From Planctomycetota bacterium (lineage in GTDB: Bacteria; Planctomycetota; Phycisphaerae; Phycisphaerales; SM1A02), in contig JAAELP010000100.1 in assembly GCA_024226535.1 (NCBI GenBank), positions 1 to 43,396 on the forward strand: DNA of 43,396 nucleotides, in the 5' to 3' direction. Under the pieces are notes generated by a model. It was not told the DNA's origin, did not search any database, and worked only from the letters and a program-made list of their open reading frames with translations. Positions 17,711 through 26,300 of this stretch are shown one piece after another. Position numbers and translations under genes: made by a program. How positions within the stretch are numbered: position 1 is the stretch's first letter; the number at the start of each line of letters is the position of its first letter.

Positions 17711-17975
17711 GCGCACAACCGGTCCGCCTCAACTCTCCATTCCCAATTCCCAACCGACCGATAATCCCGCGCACACCCGTTCTCCCCGCCCGCAACCGGC
17801 GAAAGCATCCAAATCCAGCGATGCATTCTGGCCCGCCCCCGCATTCGGGGTAGTTTGGGAAAGACGACTTGCTTGCGCCCGGCGCCACGATCGCGCCGGC
17901 GCGTGTACGCCGCGCGACGGGAAGAGTGGCAAAGGGCGCCGATCGCGCCCGCAGAGGTAGAAGAGAGAGAGAGCT
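17711..17975. other. Intergenic region between subtilase and PEP-CTERM gene
   Basis: With the terminator, this completes a 332-base gap without a gene. It contains a four-unit heptamer remnant (17724-17751) and a purine-rich leader (about 17953-17973) that serves as the ribosome binding region of the next gene. No convincing promoter consensus or small gene was seen; the short open frames here have no start signal or recognisable sequence. Confidence 0.5.
17724..17751 (-). repeat. Short heptanucleotide repeat remnant
   Basis: On the minus strand the sequence reads as four 7-base units: GGGAATT, GGGAATG, GAGAGTT, GAGGCGG. These resemble the units of the arrays at 7118-7187 and 7645-7721. Confidence 0.4.
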
Positions 17976-18611
17976 ATGTTGCACAAAGCAGTCCTCGCAT
18001 CGTGCGCGTTCGTGGTCGTGGTGCTGTCGGCACCGGCGCAGGGAGCGCTCATCGACTTCGAGCTTCAGGAGTACCCGGACGTCGGCTCGCGGTTCATCGA
18101 CGCGGTCTACGACGCCGGGAGCGACACCTTCGTGGCTGATGGATTCGCGATGGACTACGCCCGCGAGAGCGGAGGACCGCTCAACCCGATCAGCTCCGGC
18201 GGGTTCCACATCACGGCGAACATCGACGAGACCGGCGACGCCCATGGCGGCACGCTCGAGATCATCGGCAACGTCATCGGCTTCGGCCCGGCGCTGCTGA
18301 CCGCCGAGCTGCTCGACTTCGGGTTCATGGACGGGGGTGGCTCGCGGATCGAGTTCATCTTCGAAGTGACCGCCGGACCGCTGAGCACCGACTACGGCGG
18401 CGTCGGCGCGAAGGTCGGCGTGGTCATGGACGTCGGCGTCAGCTACTCCGGCGACTTCACGCAGGGCTTCGACAACCGCTTCTTCGGGCTGCCCGGCACC
18501 GGCCAGGGTATCTCCGGGACGAAACCGCTCGCCCTTCCGGGGCCTGGGGCCCTCGCGGTCGCCGCGATCGGCGGCCTCATCGGATCCCGTCGACGTCGTC
18601 GCCGGCACTGA
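17976..18611 (+). CDS. PEP-CTERM-type sorted secreted protein
   Basis: This 211-residue protein has a signal peptide (residues 1-23, ending APAQG) and a purine-rich ribosome binding region. The C-terminus is a sorting tail: LPGPGALAVAAIGGLIG followed by six Arg and a final His. This is the LP/VPEPG + hydrophobic helix + Arg cluster layout of PEP-CTERM proteins, with Gly in place of Glu. Such tails are recognised by exosortase in the inner membrane; no exosortase gene lies in the window. The body (residues about 24-180) is beta-rich and acidic, with no family I recognise. It is followed by a clear hairpin terminator. Confidence 0.8.
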   Translation: MLHKAVLASCAFVVVVLSAPAQGALIDFELQEYPDVGSRFIDAVYDAGSDTFVADGFAMDYARESGGPLNPISSGGFHITANIDETGDAHGGTLEIIGNVIGFGPALLTAELLDFGFMDGGGSRIEFIFEVTAGPLSTDYGGVGAKVGVVMDVGVSYSGDFTQGFDNRFFGLPGTGQGISGTKPLALPGPGALAVAAIGGLIGSRRRRRRH

Positions 18612-18637
18612 GTCGCCGCCGACGACACGACTCCTCC

Positions 18638-18666
18638 ACGACGGGCGCCTCCGGGGCGCCCGTCGT
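18638..18666 (+). terminator. Hairpin terminator after the PEP-CTERM gene
   Basis: A perfect 12-bp stem (18638-18649 with 18655-18666) with a five-base loop lies 27 bp after the stop codon. The T tract is short (TTAT), so termination may be imperfect. Confidence 0.7.
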
Positions 18667-18726
18667 TATGCGCGCCGATCGGGCCTCGATTAGGATAACA
18701 CCGGATCTTGATCTGACTCCGAGCTG

Positions 18727-20049
18727 ATGGAGCCCCCCATGCCCCGCAAGCGTGAACTGCTCGCCGAGGAAGCGCTGCATCGGCTGCTCGACGTCGCCCA
18801 GGCCCTGAGTGGCTCGGCGGACCTGACGGCGATCCTCTCGGTGATCATCGATGCCATGCGCGATTTGCTCCAGGCGGATCGCGCGACGGTGTTCGAGCTG
18901 GACCCGGAGCGAGACGAGCTGTTCAGCACCGTCGCCCACGGGCTCACCGCCTCCGTCGAGCTCGCCGAGATCCGGTTCTCCAGCGCCCAGGGGTTGGCGG
19001 GCGAGGCGTTCCAGACCGGCAAGATCATCAACGTGCCCGACGCGTACGAGGACGATCGCTTCAACCGCGAGGTCGATCGGTCGAGCGGGTTCCGAACGAA
19101 GTCGCTGCTGACGATCCCGCTCGTCGGAGACGACGGCCGGCGGGTCGGTGTCGCCCAGGTGCTCAACAAGCGCGAGGGGAGCTTCGACGACGACGACGAA
19201 GCCCTCGCCGCGGCGCTCGCGGCGCAGGCGGCGGTGGCGATCCGGCGCGGGCGCCTCATCGAGGAGAGCCTCGTGCGGCAGCGGATGGAGCGCGAGCTGG
19301 AGTTGGCCAAGGACATCCAGACGGCGACGCTGCCCAAGCGCCTGCCGTCGCTGCCCGGCTTCGACCTCGCCGCGTGGTGCGAACCCGCCGAGGAGACCGG
19401 CGGTGACGCCCTCGACGTCATCGGTATCGGCGGGACCGCGACCGCCGCCGACCCCGATGGCGACTGCGTCGGCGCGGTCTTGCTCGTCGCTGACGCGGTC
19501 GGTCACGGCGTCGGGCCCGCGTTGTCCGTTACCCAGCTCCGCTCGATGGTGCGCATGGCCGCGCGTCTCGGCGCGTCGGTGCCCGAGGTCGCGAGCATGT
19601 CCAACGAGCAGCTCAACCGCGACCTGCCCGGCGGACGGTTCATCACGGCGTGGTTCGGACGGCTCGACGCGACGACGTCGGTGATGGAGTACCTCAGCGC
19701 CGGCCAGGCCCCGATCCTCCGCTACGTGGCGGCGGACGACCTCATCGAGATGCGCTCGTCGGACGCGCTGCCGGCGGGCATCCTGCCGCAACTGGATCTG
19801 CCGGCGCCGAACCGGTTCGAGATGGCAGCCGGCGATCTCTTCGCGATCCTCTCCGACGGTATCTACGAAGCGTTCAACACCGCCGGCGAGCAGTTCGGCA
19901 ACGAGCGCGTCGAGGCCGTCATCCGCGCCAGCCACGACGGCAGCGCCGACGACATCGCCAACGCGATCCGCGACGCCGTCGACGCCTTCGCCGGCGCGCA
20001 GCCGGCCGACGACGACCGGACGGTGCTGATCATCAAGAAGAGAACCTGA
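18727..20049 (+). CDS. GAF-domain PPM/SpoIIE-type serine phosphatase (RsbU-like)
   Basis: This is a 440-residue cytosolic protein; an in-frame ATG at 18739 with TGGAG upstream may be the true start. Residues about 20-175 form a GAF sensor domain (LLQADRATVFELD, GLAGEAFQTGKIINVPDAYEDD, SLLTIPLV). A helical linker LELAKDIQTATLPKRLPSLP, typical of RsbU-type phosphatases, leads into a PPM/SpoIIE domain. The metal-binding acidic residues are D227 in GGDALD, D256 in VADAVGHG, D377 in LSDGIYEAF, and D430 in DDDRTVLII. Such enzymes dephosphorylate STAS-domain anti-sigma-factor antagonists; no STAS or anti-sigma partner is in the window. The gene converges on the cyclase operon across a shared hairpin. 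Confidence 0.9.
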   Translation: MEPPMPRKRELLAEEALHRLLDVAQALSGSADLTAILSVIIDAMRDLLQADRATVFELDPERDELFSTVAHGLTASVELAEIRFSSAQGLAGEAFQTGKIINVPDAYEDDRFNREVDRSSGFRTKSLLTIPLVGDDGRRVGVAQVLNKREGSFDDDDEALAAALAAQAAVAIRRGRLIEESLVRQRMERELELAKDIQTATLPKRLPSLPGFDLAAWCEPAEETGGDALDVIGIGGTATAADPDGDCVGAVLLVADAVGHGVGPALSVTQLRSMVRMAARLGASVPEVASMSNEQLNRDLPGGRFITAWFGRLDATTSVMEYLSAGQAPILRYVAADDLIEMRSSDALPAGILPQLDLPAPNRFEMAAGDLFAILSDGIYEAFNTAGEQFGNERVEAVIRASHDGSADDIANAIRDAVDAFAGAQPADDDRTVLIIKKRT

Positions 20050-20076
20050 GGCGAATGCCACGTAGATAAGGCGCAG

Positions 20077-20099
20077 AAAATGGTGACTGTCACCATTTT
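20077..20099. terminator. Bidirectional terminator hairpin between phosphatase and cyclase
   Basis: AAAATGGTGA (20077-20086) and TCACCATTTT (20090-20099) are perfectly complementary around CTG. An A tract precedes and a T tract ends the stem on both strands, so it can stop transcription from both convergent genes. The core is also an almost perfect 7-1-7 palindrome. Confidence 0.8.
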
Positions 20100-20106
20100 G
20101 GGGCGT

Positions 20107-22773
20107 CTACTTCAGCTGAAGCCGGATCACGCCGTCGAAGTCCTTGGGGACCTCTTCCATCGCCTCCTTGTAGAGCTTGGCGACGTGCGTGCGATCGTCG
20201 ACCTTCGCCAGCTCGTCGAACGCGGCGGACGCTTCGTCGAAGCGGCCTTCCTGGAACGCGGCGACGGCGCGGGCGGTGGCGTCGACGATCTCGCTCGGGG
20301 CATCCGCGGGCAGGATCTCGAAGACCTCCGACGGCGCCGACTGGCCGACCACGACCACGCGCCCGATCGGGCGGAGCGTCGACGAGCCGTCGGCCAACTC
20401 CTGCGTCCGCCCGTTGACGAGGATCTGCGTGCCGAACTGCTTGTTCGCCGACTCGAGCCGCGCGGCGAGGTTGACCGCATCGCCGATGACGGTGTAGTCG
20501 TTCAACTCCGGCGGCGCGCCGCAGTCGCCGACGACGACATGGCCGGTCGCGATGCCGATGCGCAGGCCGAGGTCGGGCACGTCGGTCAGGTCGCCGGTGC
20601 CGTTCAGATCGCGCACCACGTCCTGGCACCGCAGCGCCGAGCGGCACGCCTTTGCCGCCTGGTCCCCGTCCAGCTCGAACGCCGACCAGAACGCCATGAA
20701 CCCGTCCCCGAGGAACTTGTTCACGTAGGCGTCCTCCTCGATGAGGATGTCGGTCAGGGCCGACATGTACGTGTTGAGCGTCGAGACCGTCTTCGCCCCG
20801 CCGAGAGATTCGCTGATCGAGGTGAAGCCCGCGAGATCGGCGAACATCACCGTCAGCTCGCGCTCCTCGCCCGAGACCGACAGCGCGCCGGGGTGCTCGG
20901 CGAGGTGATCCACGAGCTGCGCGGAGACGCGTGCCCGGAACTGCCGCGTGACGCGGTTGCGCTCCTGCTGCGAGATCACCGCCTGGAGCGCGGTGCACGC
21001 GACCCAGGAGGAAACGCCCGCGGTGGACGGGGCGACGAGCGGGATGAGCAGGTCGCTGGAGGCGAAGAGCCACAAGCCGGCGCCGATGAGCGCCGCGATC
21101 ATGACGCCGACGAGCATCGCCGAGACCCACGCGGAAAAGCGAGCACCCGCGAGCGTGCAGAGCAGGCCCAACAGGACCACGAGGATGGGAGAGACGCGGC
21201 CGGGCACGAAGTGAATGGCCTGGCCGGTCATCGCCTGGTGCGCCACGACCGCGTGCACGATGACGCCCGGGGTCTTGGCGTCCAGCGGCGTCTGCACGAA
21301 GTCCGCGGCGGAACCCGTAGCCGTCATGCCGACGAAGACCAGCTTGCCCTCGACCCGCTCGCGGATGTGGGCGGAAGCCCGCGCGATCTTCGCAGCGTCC
21401 TCGTCGACCACCGTCCGGAGCTGCCGCCAGACGCGCCCGACCCGCTGCTTCTCGGTGAGCTCCTCGGCGGGCGTTTCGGGATCGACCTCCTCGAGCATGA
21501 ACTCGATGTCGTCGGCCGCCTCCTCGATCATCTCCGGGTCCAGCTCGCTTCCCGGCTCGAACGGAATGTTCGCGGCCGTGAGCACGTCGGCGGTGAGTTC
21601 GCGGAACAGCTCGGTGTTCTTCTCCATCGTGCGCCGCGAATCCGCCAACTCGACGACCTCGCGGATCGCGAGATGACCCGCGCCCTCCGCGTCGGCCTCG
21701 GTCTGGCGCAGCAGGCCCACCCAACGATCCGCCGTGGTGCTCGTCGGCCACCGAATCCAGAGGTTGCCGTCGTTCAGCGGGAGCGTCACCTCGTCGCCGA
21801 CGGTGATGCGGTCGGATTCGAACGTGACGTCCACCGGCTCGATGTCGCCGTGCACCATCGCCGCCGCGAGACCGAACTGGAGCGCCGTGCCGCCGGGAGC
21901 ATCCTCGTCCATCGGCACTTCGCGAACCGCGCCGTCGCCGTGGACGTGTTTCGTGACCGTGACGGACCCGACACCACTTGCCGCCTCGGCCAGCGCGCTG
22001 ATGGGCGGTCGGTCGCAGTAATCGCCGAGGTGATCGGTCGGTTGCAGGTGGTCGCGCACGATGCGCCAGGCTTCATCCTGTCGCCACGTCGACCGAAGCA
22101 GATCCTGCTCGGCGTAGCTTCGCGTGATCTCGGTGAGGTCCGGCGCGATCGCGCGCTCGAACGCCTGGAACGACGAGAACGGCGGATCGGCGGTTCGCAG
22201 CACCTTCCAGGCCGCCGCGTTCTTGTACCGCCAGGGGCGACCGCGGAAGAGCGTTCGGCGTTGCCCGGTGACCTGCGCCTCGTCGAGCGCCTCGCGCTCC
22301 TCGAGCCGGATGTTCTCCCCGAGCACGTCGAGCAGGCGCTCCAGCTCCGCCCGCCCGGTCTCCGTGAGCCAGAGGGGATCGTACGTACCCGCGTCGATGT
22401 CCACGGCCAGCACACTCTGGAGGCGGCTCAGCGCCGCGGCGAAGTGCCGATCCTCGGCCGGGTCAACGGACGGCTCCGACCACATGATGTCCAGGGCGAT
22501 CGTCTTGGCGCCGGCCGCCTGGAGTTCGTCGACCGCGTCGGCGATCCGCGTGCGTGGCCAGGGCCACCAGCCGATCAGGTCGAGCGACATGTCGTCGATG
22601 TCCACGTGGACGATCTGATCGGTCATCGGCTCCGCGGGGCGGAACGCGCCCGTGAACCGGTAGTCGACGCTCAGCCGCTCCCAGCGCGTGAAGCCGCCGA
22701 GCACGTCGATGCCCGTCACCGCGGCGGTGACGGCGAGGCCCAGCAGAAGTCCGAAGAGGGTCGTTCGCTTCAC
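20107..22773 (-). CDS. CHASE2-domain class III adenylate cyclase
   Basis: The start is taken as GTG at 22773 (888 residues); the open frame continues upstream only as an overlap with the FecR gene. A transmembrane helix (residues about 5-22) leads into a CHASE2 extracytoplasmic sensor (VHVDIDDMSLDLIGWWPWPR, AKTIALDIMWSEPS). Next come three membrane helices and a class III cyclase domain. Its metal-binding Asp are 646 (FADLAGFT) and 690 (GDGFMAF); K686 favours ATP over GTP; N768 and R772 (NLAAR) are the transition-state pair. A TPR-like helical tail ends the protein. It follows the FecR gene by 19 bp and is the last gene of the operon. It should make cAMP in response to an envelope signal. Confidence 0.92.
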   Translation of the reverse strand: MKRTTLFGLLLGLAVTAAVTGIDVLGGFTRWERLSVDYRFTGAFRPAEPMTDQIVHVDIDDMSLDLIGWWPWPRTRIADAVDELQAAGAKTIALDIMWSEPSVDPAEDRHFAAALSRLQSVLAVDIDAGTYDPLWLTETGRAELERLLDVLGENIRLEEREALDEAQVTGQRRTLFRGRPWRYKNAAAWKVLRTADPPFSSFQAFERAIAPDLTEITRSYAEQDLLRSTWRQDEAWRIVRDHLQPTDHLGDYCDRPPISALAEAASGVGSVTVTKHVHGDGAVREVPMDEDAPGGTALQFGLAAAMVHGDIEPVDVTFESDRITVGDEVTLPLNDGNLWIRWPTSTTADRWVGLLRQTEADAEGAGHLAIREVVELADSRRTMEKNTELFRELTADVLTAANIPFEPGSELDPEMIEEAADDIEFMLEEVDPETPAEELTEKQRVGRVWRQLRTVVDEDAAKIARASAHIRERVEGKLVFVGMTATGSAADFVQTPLDAKTPGVIVHAVVAHQAMTGQAIHFVPGRVSPILVVLLGLLCTLAGARFSAWVSAMLVGVMIAALIGAGLWLFASSDLLIPLVAPSTAGVSSWVACTALQAVISQQERNRVTRQFRARVSAQLVDHLAEHPGALSVSGEERELTVMFADLAGFTSISESLGGAKTVSTLNTYMSALTDILIEEDAYVNKFLGDGFMAFWSAFELDGDQAAKACRSALRCQDVVRDLNGTGDLTDVPDLGLRIGIATGHVVVGDCGAPPELNDYTVIGDAVNLAARLESANKQFGTQILVNGRTQELADGSSTLRPIGRVVVVGQSAPSEVFEILPADAPSEIVDATARAVAAFQEGRFDEASAAFDELAKVDDRTHVAKLYKEAMEEVPKDFDGVIRLQLK

Positions 22774-22792
22774 GCGGGCATGATACGGGGAT

Positions 22793-24022
22793 TCACGGCG
22801 GCGACTGACCGCCCTCGTACGTCGAAATGACCGCTTCGGCGAAGTCGGAGACGCAGAGGTTGACGTCCTCCTGCACCGTGAAGTGGGTCTCGCAGAAGGC
22901 CTGGACCATGGAGACGATCTCGACGAGGTCCTGGTCGAGCCAGGGCCCCTGGTGCTCAAAGCAGAACGTATCGACGTCGAAGTAGAGCTGGTCGAGCCCG
23001 GGGAAGGAGAAGCCCTCACCTTCGGACGGGAAGTCCTCGTTCAGCAGGAAGTCGTACTCGCTGAAGATCGAGAAGGTCTCGTCGGCGTCGCAGATGAACT
23101 CCGCGGCCTCTCCGAAGCTCAGCCCGGGAAAATCGGGGAACTCGAAGTCCGGCACGTCCGGCGGGATGACCGGGTCCTCCTCGAAGATCGGCAGGTTCTC
23201 GACGGCCATCATCGTCTGCACGCTGGTGTCGACCTGACGCGTGCCTCGGTTCTCGGGGTTCATCCCCGTGTCGGTCGGATCGGTGCCGCCCTCGGAACCG
23301 GGGTCATCTGGCCCACCGGTATCGCCGAGCCCGGACTCGACGGGATTCTGCTTGTCGTCGCTCGATGTTCCGCCACCGGACATCGAGAACGTCGCCTGGT
23401 TCAGCAGGAACGTGACCTCGATCGACTTGAGCGCGTTCGTTCGCGCGGCGGTGATCTTCGTGCCGCCGAAGCCGCCGTAGTCGACACCCATCGCGGTGCC
23501 GCGCACGGCGAGCGTGGTGGAGGGCGTCACGACCGAGAAGTCGTTGGTCAGGCCCACGCGATCGACCTTGAAGTCGGCGCGGCCGCGCTTGATCTGCACC
23601 GTGGTCCTGAGCGTCTCGCCGGCGTGCACGATCTCCGGCAGGGTGACGCGCGAGGAGCGATCGACGAGCACGGAGGCGTTGTGTCCGACGCGAAGCGCGA
23701 GGTACGACTTGCTGCCGGTACGGATCATCGCCCCCGGCTCCAGCACGTCCTTGACCGCGGCCTTCTTCCACTTGGCCTTGGCGTCCGTGCGCCACTGCGC
23801 GCGGCCCTTGACCTGCATGACCACCGCCTTGAGCACCTTCGTCTGCCCCTCGGCCAGCGGCTGGACCTGTTTCTCGGTCTCCTCGCGGAGTTCCTCGGCG
23901 GCCTGGCGCAGGGCTTCGGCCCGCGCCTCGTTGGCCGTCGTGACGGCGAGGCTGGGGGAGCTGAGGATGCCGGCGAGGACGCCGACAACGGTCAGTGATA
24001 GCGTGAAAGAGGTCCGTCGCAT
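22793..24022 (-). CDS. FecR-domain periplasmic protein
   Basis: This 409-residue protein has a GGGAGA ribosome binding site, a signal peptide (residues 1-26) and a short coiled coil (30-60). The FecR domain follows (about 75-180): LEPGAMIRTGSKSYLALRV, VTLPEIV, then FSVVTPSTTLAVRGTAMGV. A Gly/Asp/Pro-rich linker (about 215-265) leads to an acidic, Phe-rich tail containing four Cys (FICDAD, TFCFEH, AFCETH, NLCVSD) that could form disulfides. FecR domains sense periplasmic or outer-membrane signals. Their pairing with CHASE2 cyclases is a known genomic association. Here it sits directly upstream of the cyclase. Confidence 0.9.
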   Translation of the reverse strand: MRRTSFTLSLTVVGVLAGILSSPSLAVTTANEARAEALRQAAEELREETEKQVQPLAEGQTKVLKAVVMQVKGRAQWRTDAKAKWKKAAVKDVLEPGAMIRTGSKSYLALRVGHNASVLVDRSSRVTLPEIVHAGETLRTTVQIKRGRADFKVDRVGLTNDFSVVTPSTTLAVRGTAMGVDYGGFGGTKITAARTNALKSIEVTFLLNQATFSMSGGGTSSDDKQNPVESGLGDTGGPDDPGSEGGTDPTDTGMNPENRGTRQVDTSVQTMMAVENLPIFEEDPVIPPDVPDFEFPDFPGLSFGEAAEFICDADETFSIFSEYDFLLNEDFPSEGEGFSFPGLDQLYFDVDTFCFEHQGPWLDQDLVEIVSMVQAFCETHFTVQEDVNLCVSDFAEAVISTYEGGQSPP

Positions 24023-24088
24023 CGTCTTTGTCTCCCGGGCGATCGTCTTCCCAAACGGGGAGCAAGAGCGATGCCGCGTGCGTCGAGT

Positions 24089-24655
24089 CTACTGCTGGGC
24101 CGCCCGAAAACCGAGATGATCTTCTGAGCGACCGACGAGATCGATGAACTCCAGGCCGGAGAGGGCCTGATTATCGGTCCTTGGCGGGATCATCCGGCGA
24201 TGGATCAGCTCTCGCGTGCAGGAGCGGGGCGAGGGCCCGAACACTCGCGCCGACAGGCCGCCGGGGATCTCGAGGATCTCGCACACCGCCATCGCCATCA
24301 GGCCGACCGTCGCGGTCTCGTTGGGGGGCAGCTCCCGGTCCTCGGCGATCCACCCTCGCTCACGCGCGAGCCGGAGCCGCCGGGAGAAGCTGATGTCGTC
24401 GTTCTCGGTTTCGTTTTCCTCGGATACACCGGCGAGCAGCAGCAGGCCGTGCAGCGCGTCGTTGTTCGTCACCGAGTGACGGGTTGCGACCTCGTCCCAG
24501 AAGTCCAGTTCGTCGTCGAGGGCTCCGAGTGCGTCCGCGGCCGAATCGTCGTGCACCATCCGCTCGATCGTGCACCCACCCGCCATCAGCACGAGCAGCA
24601 GCAGCGGAACCAGCGCCGCCAACCCGACACCTCTTCGTCGCCATTCAGAAGTCAT
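24089..24655 (-). CDS. Lipoprotein of unknown function in the FecR-cyclase operon
   Basis: This 188-residue protein has a lipoprotein signal peptide with lipobox AGGC (Cys28). The mature part is mostly helical and charged: ALDDELDFWDEVATRHSVTNND, then RRLRLARERGWIAEDRE, GLMAMAVCEILEIPGG and a Cys/Arg segment PRSCTRELIHRRM. The ATG overlaps the end of the barrel gene by 11 bp, with GGAGGGG six bases before the start, so translation is probably coupled. I do not recognise the family. Its place between an outer-membrane barrel and a FecR protein suggests a periplasmic link between them, but that is inference. Confidence 0.78.
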   Translation of the reverse strand: MTSEWRRRGVGLAALVPLLLLVLMAGGCTIERMVHDDSAADALGALDDELDFWDEVATRHSVTNNDALHGLLLLAGVSEENETENDDISFSRRLRLARERGWIAEDRELPPNETATVGLMAMAVCEILEIPGGLSARVFGPSPRSCTRELIHRRMIPPRTDNQALSGLEFIDLVGRSEDHLGFRAAQQ

Positions 24656-26108
24656 ACGTCACCCCTCCGTACACGAAGTGACGCGGATCATCCTGCCCCC
24701 GAGGCAAGGCGTCCCCGGGTATGAACACGCCGTAGCGAACCGTGGCGCGGATGTCGGACGTGATGCTCCAGTCCACGAACAGGTTGACCTCGCCCCCGAT
24801 GAACGTGTCAGTGGTCGAGGGGAAGCTCACGGGAGCGTTCTGGTCGGCCTTGGCGAAGAGGAACCCCGCCACGCCGGCGCGGACCCAGTCCGAACTGAGC
24901 ACGGAGCGCTTGGACGAGGTGCTGAGGCCCACCCGCAGCGACAGGAGGTTCGCCAGCTCCGGGGCGAGGGCGAGGCCGGTGTCGACGTAGCCGAGGCTGT
25001 TGAACGAGTGATCGTCCGTGTTTCGCCGGTTGCCGCCGAACGTGTCGTTGGCGGTGATCCGGTCGTCGTCGCCGCTGGCCCCGGCGAACTCGACGTCCAG
25101 ACGCGTGTCGTTGTCGTCGCGGAAGAGGTAGTTCACGCCGAGCACGCCGGCCCACGCCTTCACGTCGTCCTTCGTCTGCGTCACCGGCAGGCCCAGGATG
25201 TTGAAGGAGTTGCTCAACGTCTCGCCGGTCTGGTAGACGACCTCGGCCTTGTAGCCGAGCTGCGGCCCCAGTGAGCCGCGGGAGCCGATGATCAGGTATT
25301 CCGAGTCGTAGTCGAAGCGGGTCGGGATCCCCGCGATCACGCCGAAGCTCTGGTCGTTCTCGTCGCGCTGGACGAGGTAGGAGACGTACGGCGTGTGGGT
25401 CGCCATGCCGCGGTACTCGAGGGCGGCGCCGTAGAACCAGCGGTCGGTGTCGCGATCGAACCCGGGACGCGAGCCATCCCAGTCCACGGTGCCGGACGAC
25501 GGCGTGAGGGCGGCGAGTCCCTTGATGCCGATGTCGCCAAGCTCGACGTCGACGAGCGCCGCGTACATCCCGTCAGAGAGCGTGAGGCCGGCGCCCCATT
25601 CGAGGAACTGGCGACCGACCTTGATGTTCAGGTTGTCGTCGAGGTACTCGCCCGTCTCCGCGAGCCTCGCGCCCCGCAGGTCGAACTGGTACCAGTAGCG
25701 ATCGCCGATCGGCTGATCGAGCTCGTCGCCGTCACCGTCGAACGAGTCGCCGGAGTTGAAGTCGTTGTACGTGAGACGGAGGCGACCGAAGAATCGATGC
25801 GCCCCGTCGAGCTCGGCGCGGAGGTAGAAGATCCCCTCGGTCTGGCGCAGGACGCGCGTTGTGCCGAACGAGTTGTCGACGCCGAGGATGCCGAACCGAG
25901 CGGATCCACCGTAATCGATGAATGCGCGTTCGGAGATCGGCTGATCCGTGGGGACCATGAGCCGGAACTCCTGGTCGAACTCCAGCATCTGGCGCTGGAG
26001 CCGGCGCACGAGATCGGCGTCGGGGCGTTGCTGTGCGATCGCGGGGGAGGTCGTCGCCGCGCATGCCGCCACCGCGATCATCGCTCGGAGTTTCGAGTGC
26101 CTTCTCAC
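24645..26108 (-). CDS. Outer-membrane beta-barrel, alginate-export-like porin
   Basis: The frame opens at GTG 26108 (487 residues); an ATG eight codons later (26084) is the alternative. The signal peptide ends near PAIAQ. After a short helix (LVRRLQRQMLEFDQEFR) comes a series of amphipathic strands of the alginate_export/porin kind (FYLRAELDGAHRFFGRLRLTYND, NLNIKVGRQFLEWGAGLTLSDG), ending in VTYDF with a terminal Phe. It is the first gene of a four-gene minus-strand operon and overlaps the lipoprotein gene by 11 bp. Substrate export is possible, but a sensing role for the barrel fits its partners equally well. Confidence 0.82.
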   Translation of the reverse strand: MRRHSKLRAMIAVAACAATTSPAIAQQRPDADLVRRLQRQMLEFDQEFRLMVPTDQPISERAFIDYGGSARFGILGVDNSFGTTRVLRQTEGIFYLRAELDGAHRFFGRLRLTYNDFNSGDSFDGDGDELDQPIGDRYWYQFDLRGARLAETGEYLDDNLNIKVGRQFLEWGAGLTLSDGMYAALVDVELGDIGIKGLAALTPSSGTVDWDGSRPGFDRDTDRWFYGAALEYRGMATHTPYVSYLVQRDENDQSFGVIAGIPTRFDYDSEYLIIGSRGSLGPQLGYKAEVVYQTGETLSNSFNILGLPVTQTKDDVKAWAGVLGVNYLFRDDNDTRLDVEFAGASGDDDRITANDTFGGNRRNTDDHSFNSLGYVDTGLALAPELANLLSLRVGLSTSSKRSVLSSDWVRAGVAGFLFAKADQNAPVSFPSTTDTFIGGEVNLFVDWSITSDIRATVRYGVFIPGDALPRGQDDPRHFVYGGVTYDF

Positions 26109-26300
26109 CGTGCGACCGGTCGTTTCTGCACGTTGTGCACGAGGCTACTCGCGCCGATTCGGGGCGACCACCCGACGCGGTCGCCGTCCGTTCCGGGGCG
26201 ATGAAGCCGGTAGGTAAGATGACAGAGAGGCCCGCGCATGTCAATCACCTTCCGATAACACTCGCGAAGTGGCGAACGCGCGCGATTGAGACGACCATAT

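Noticed and set aside
18666..18696. Promoter TTATGC/TAGGAT before the phosphatase gene
   Set aside because: Spacing is 19 bases, both boxes are poor matches, and the first lies in the terminator stem.
20080..22830. Plus-strand open frame (916 codons) opposite the cyclase
   Set aside because: The minus strand encodes intact CHASE2 and cyclase motifs; the plus translation is Arg/His-rich noise.
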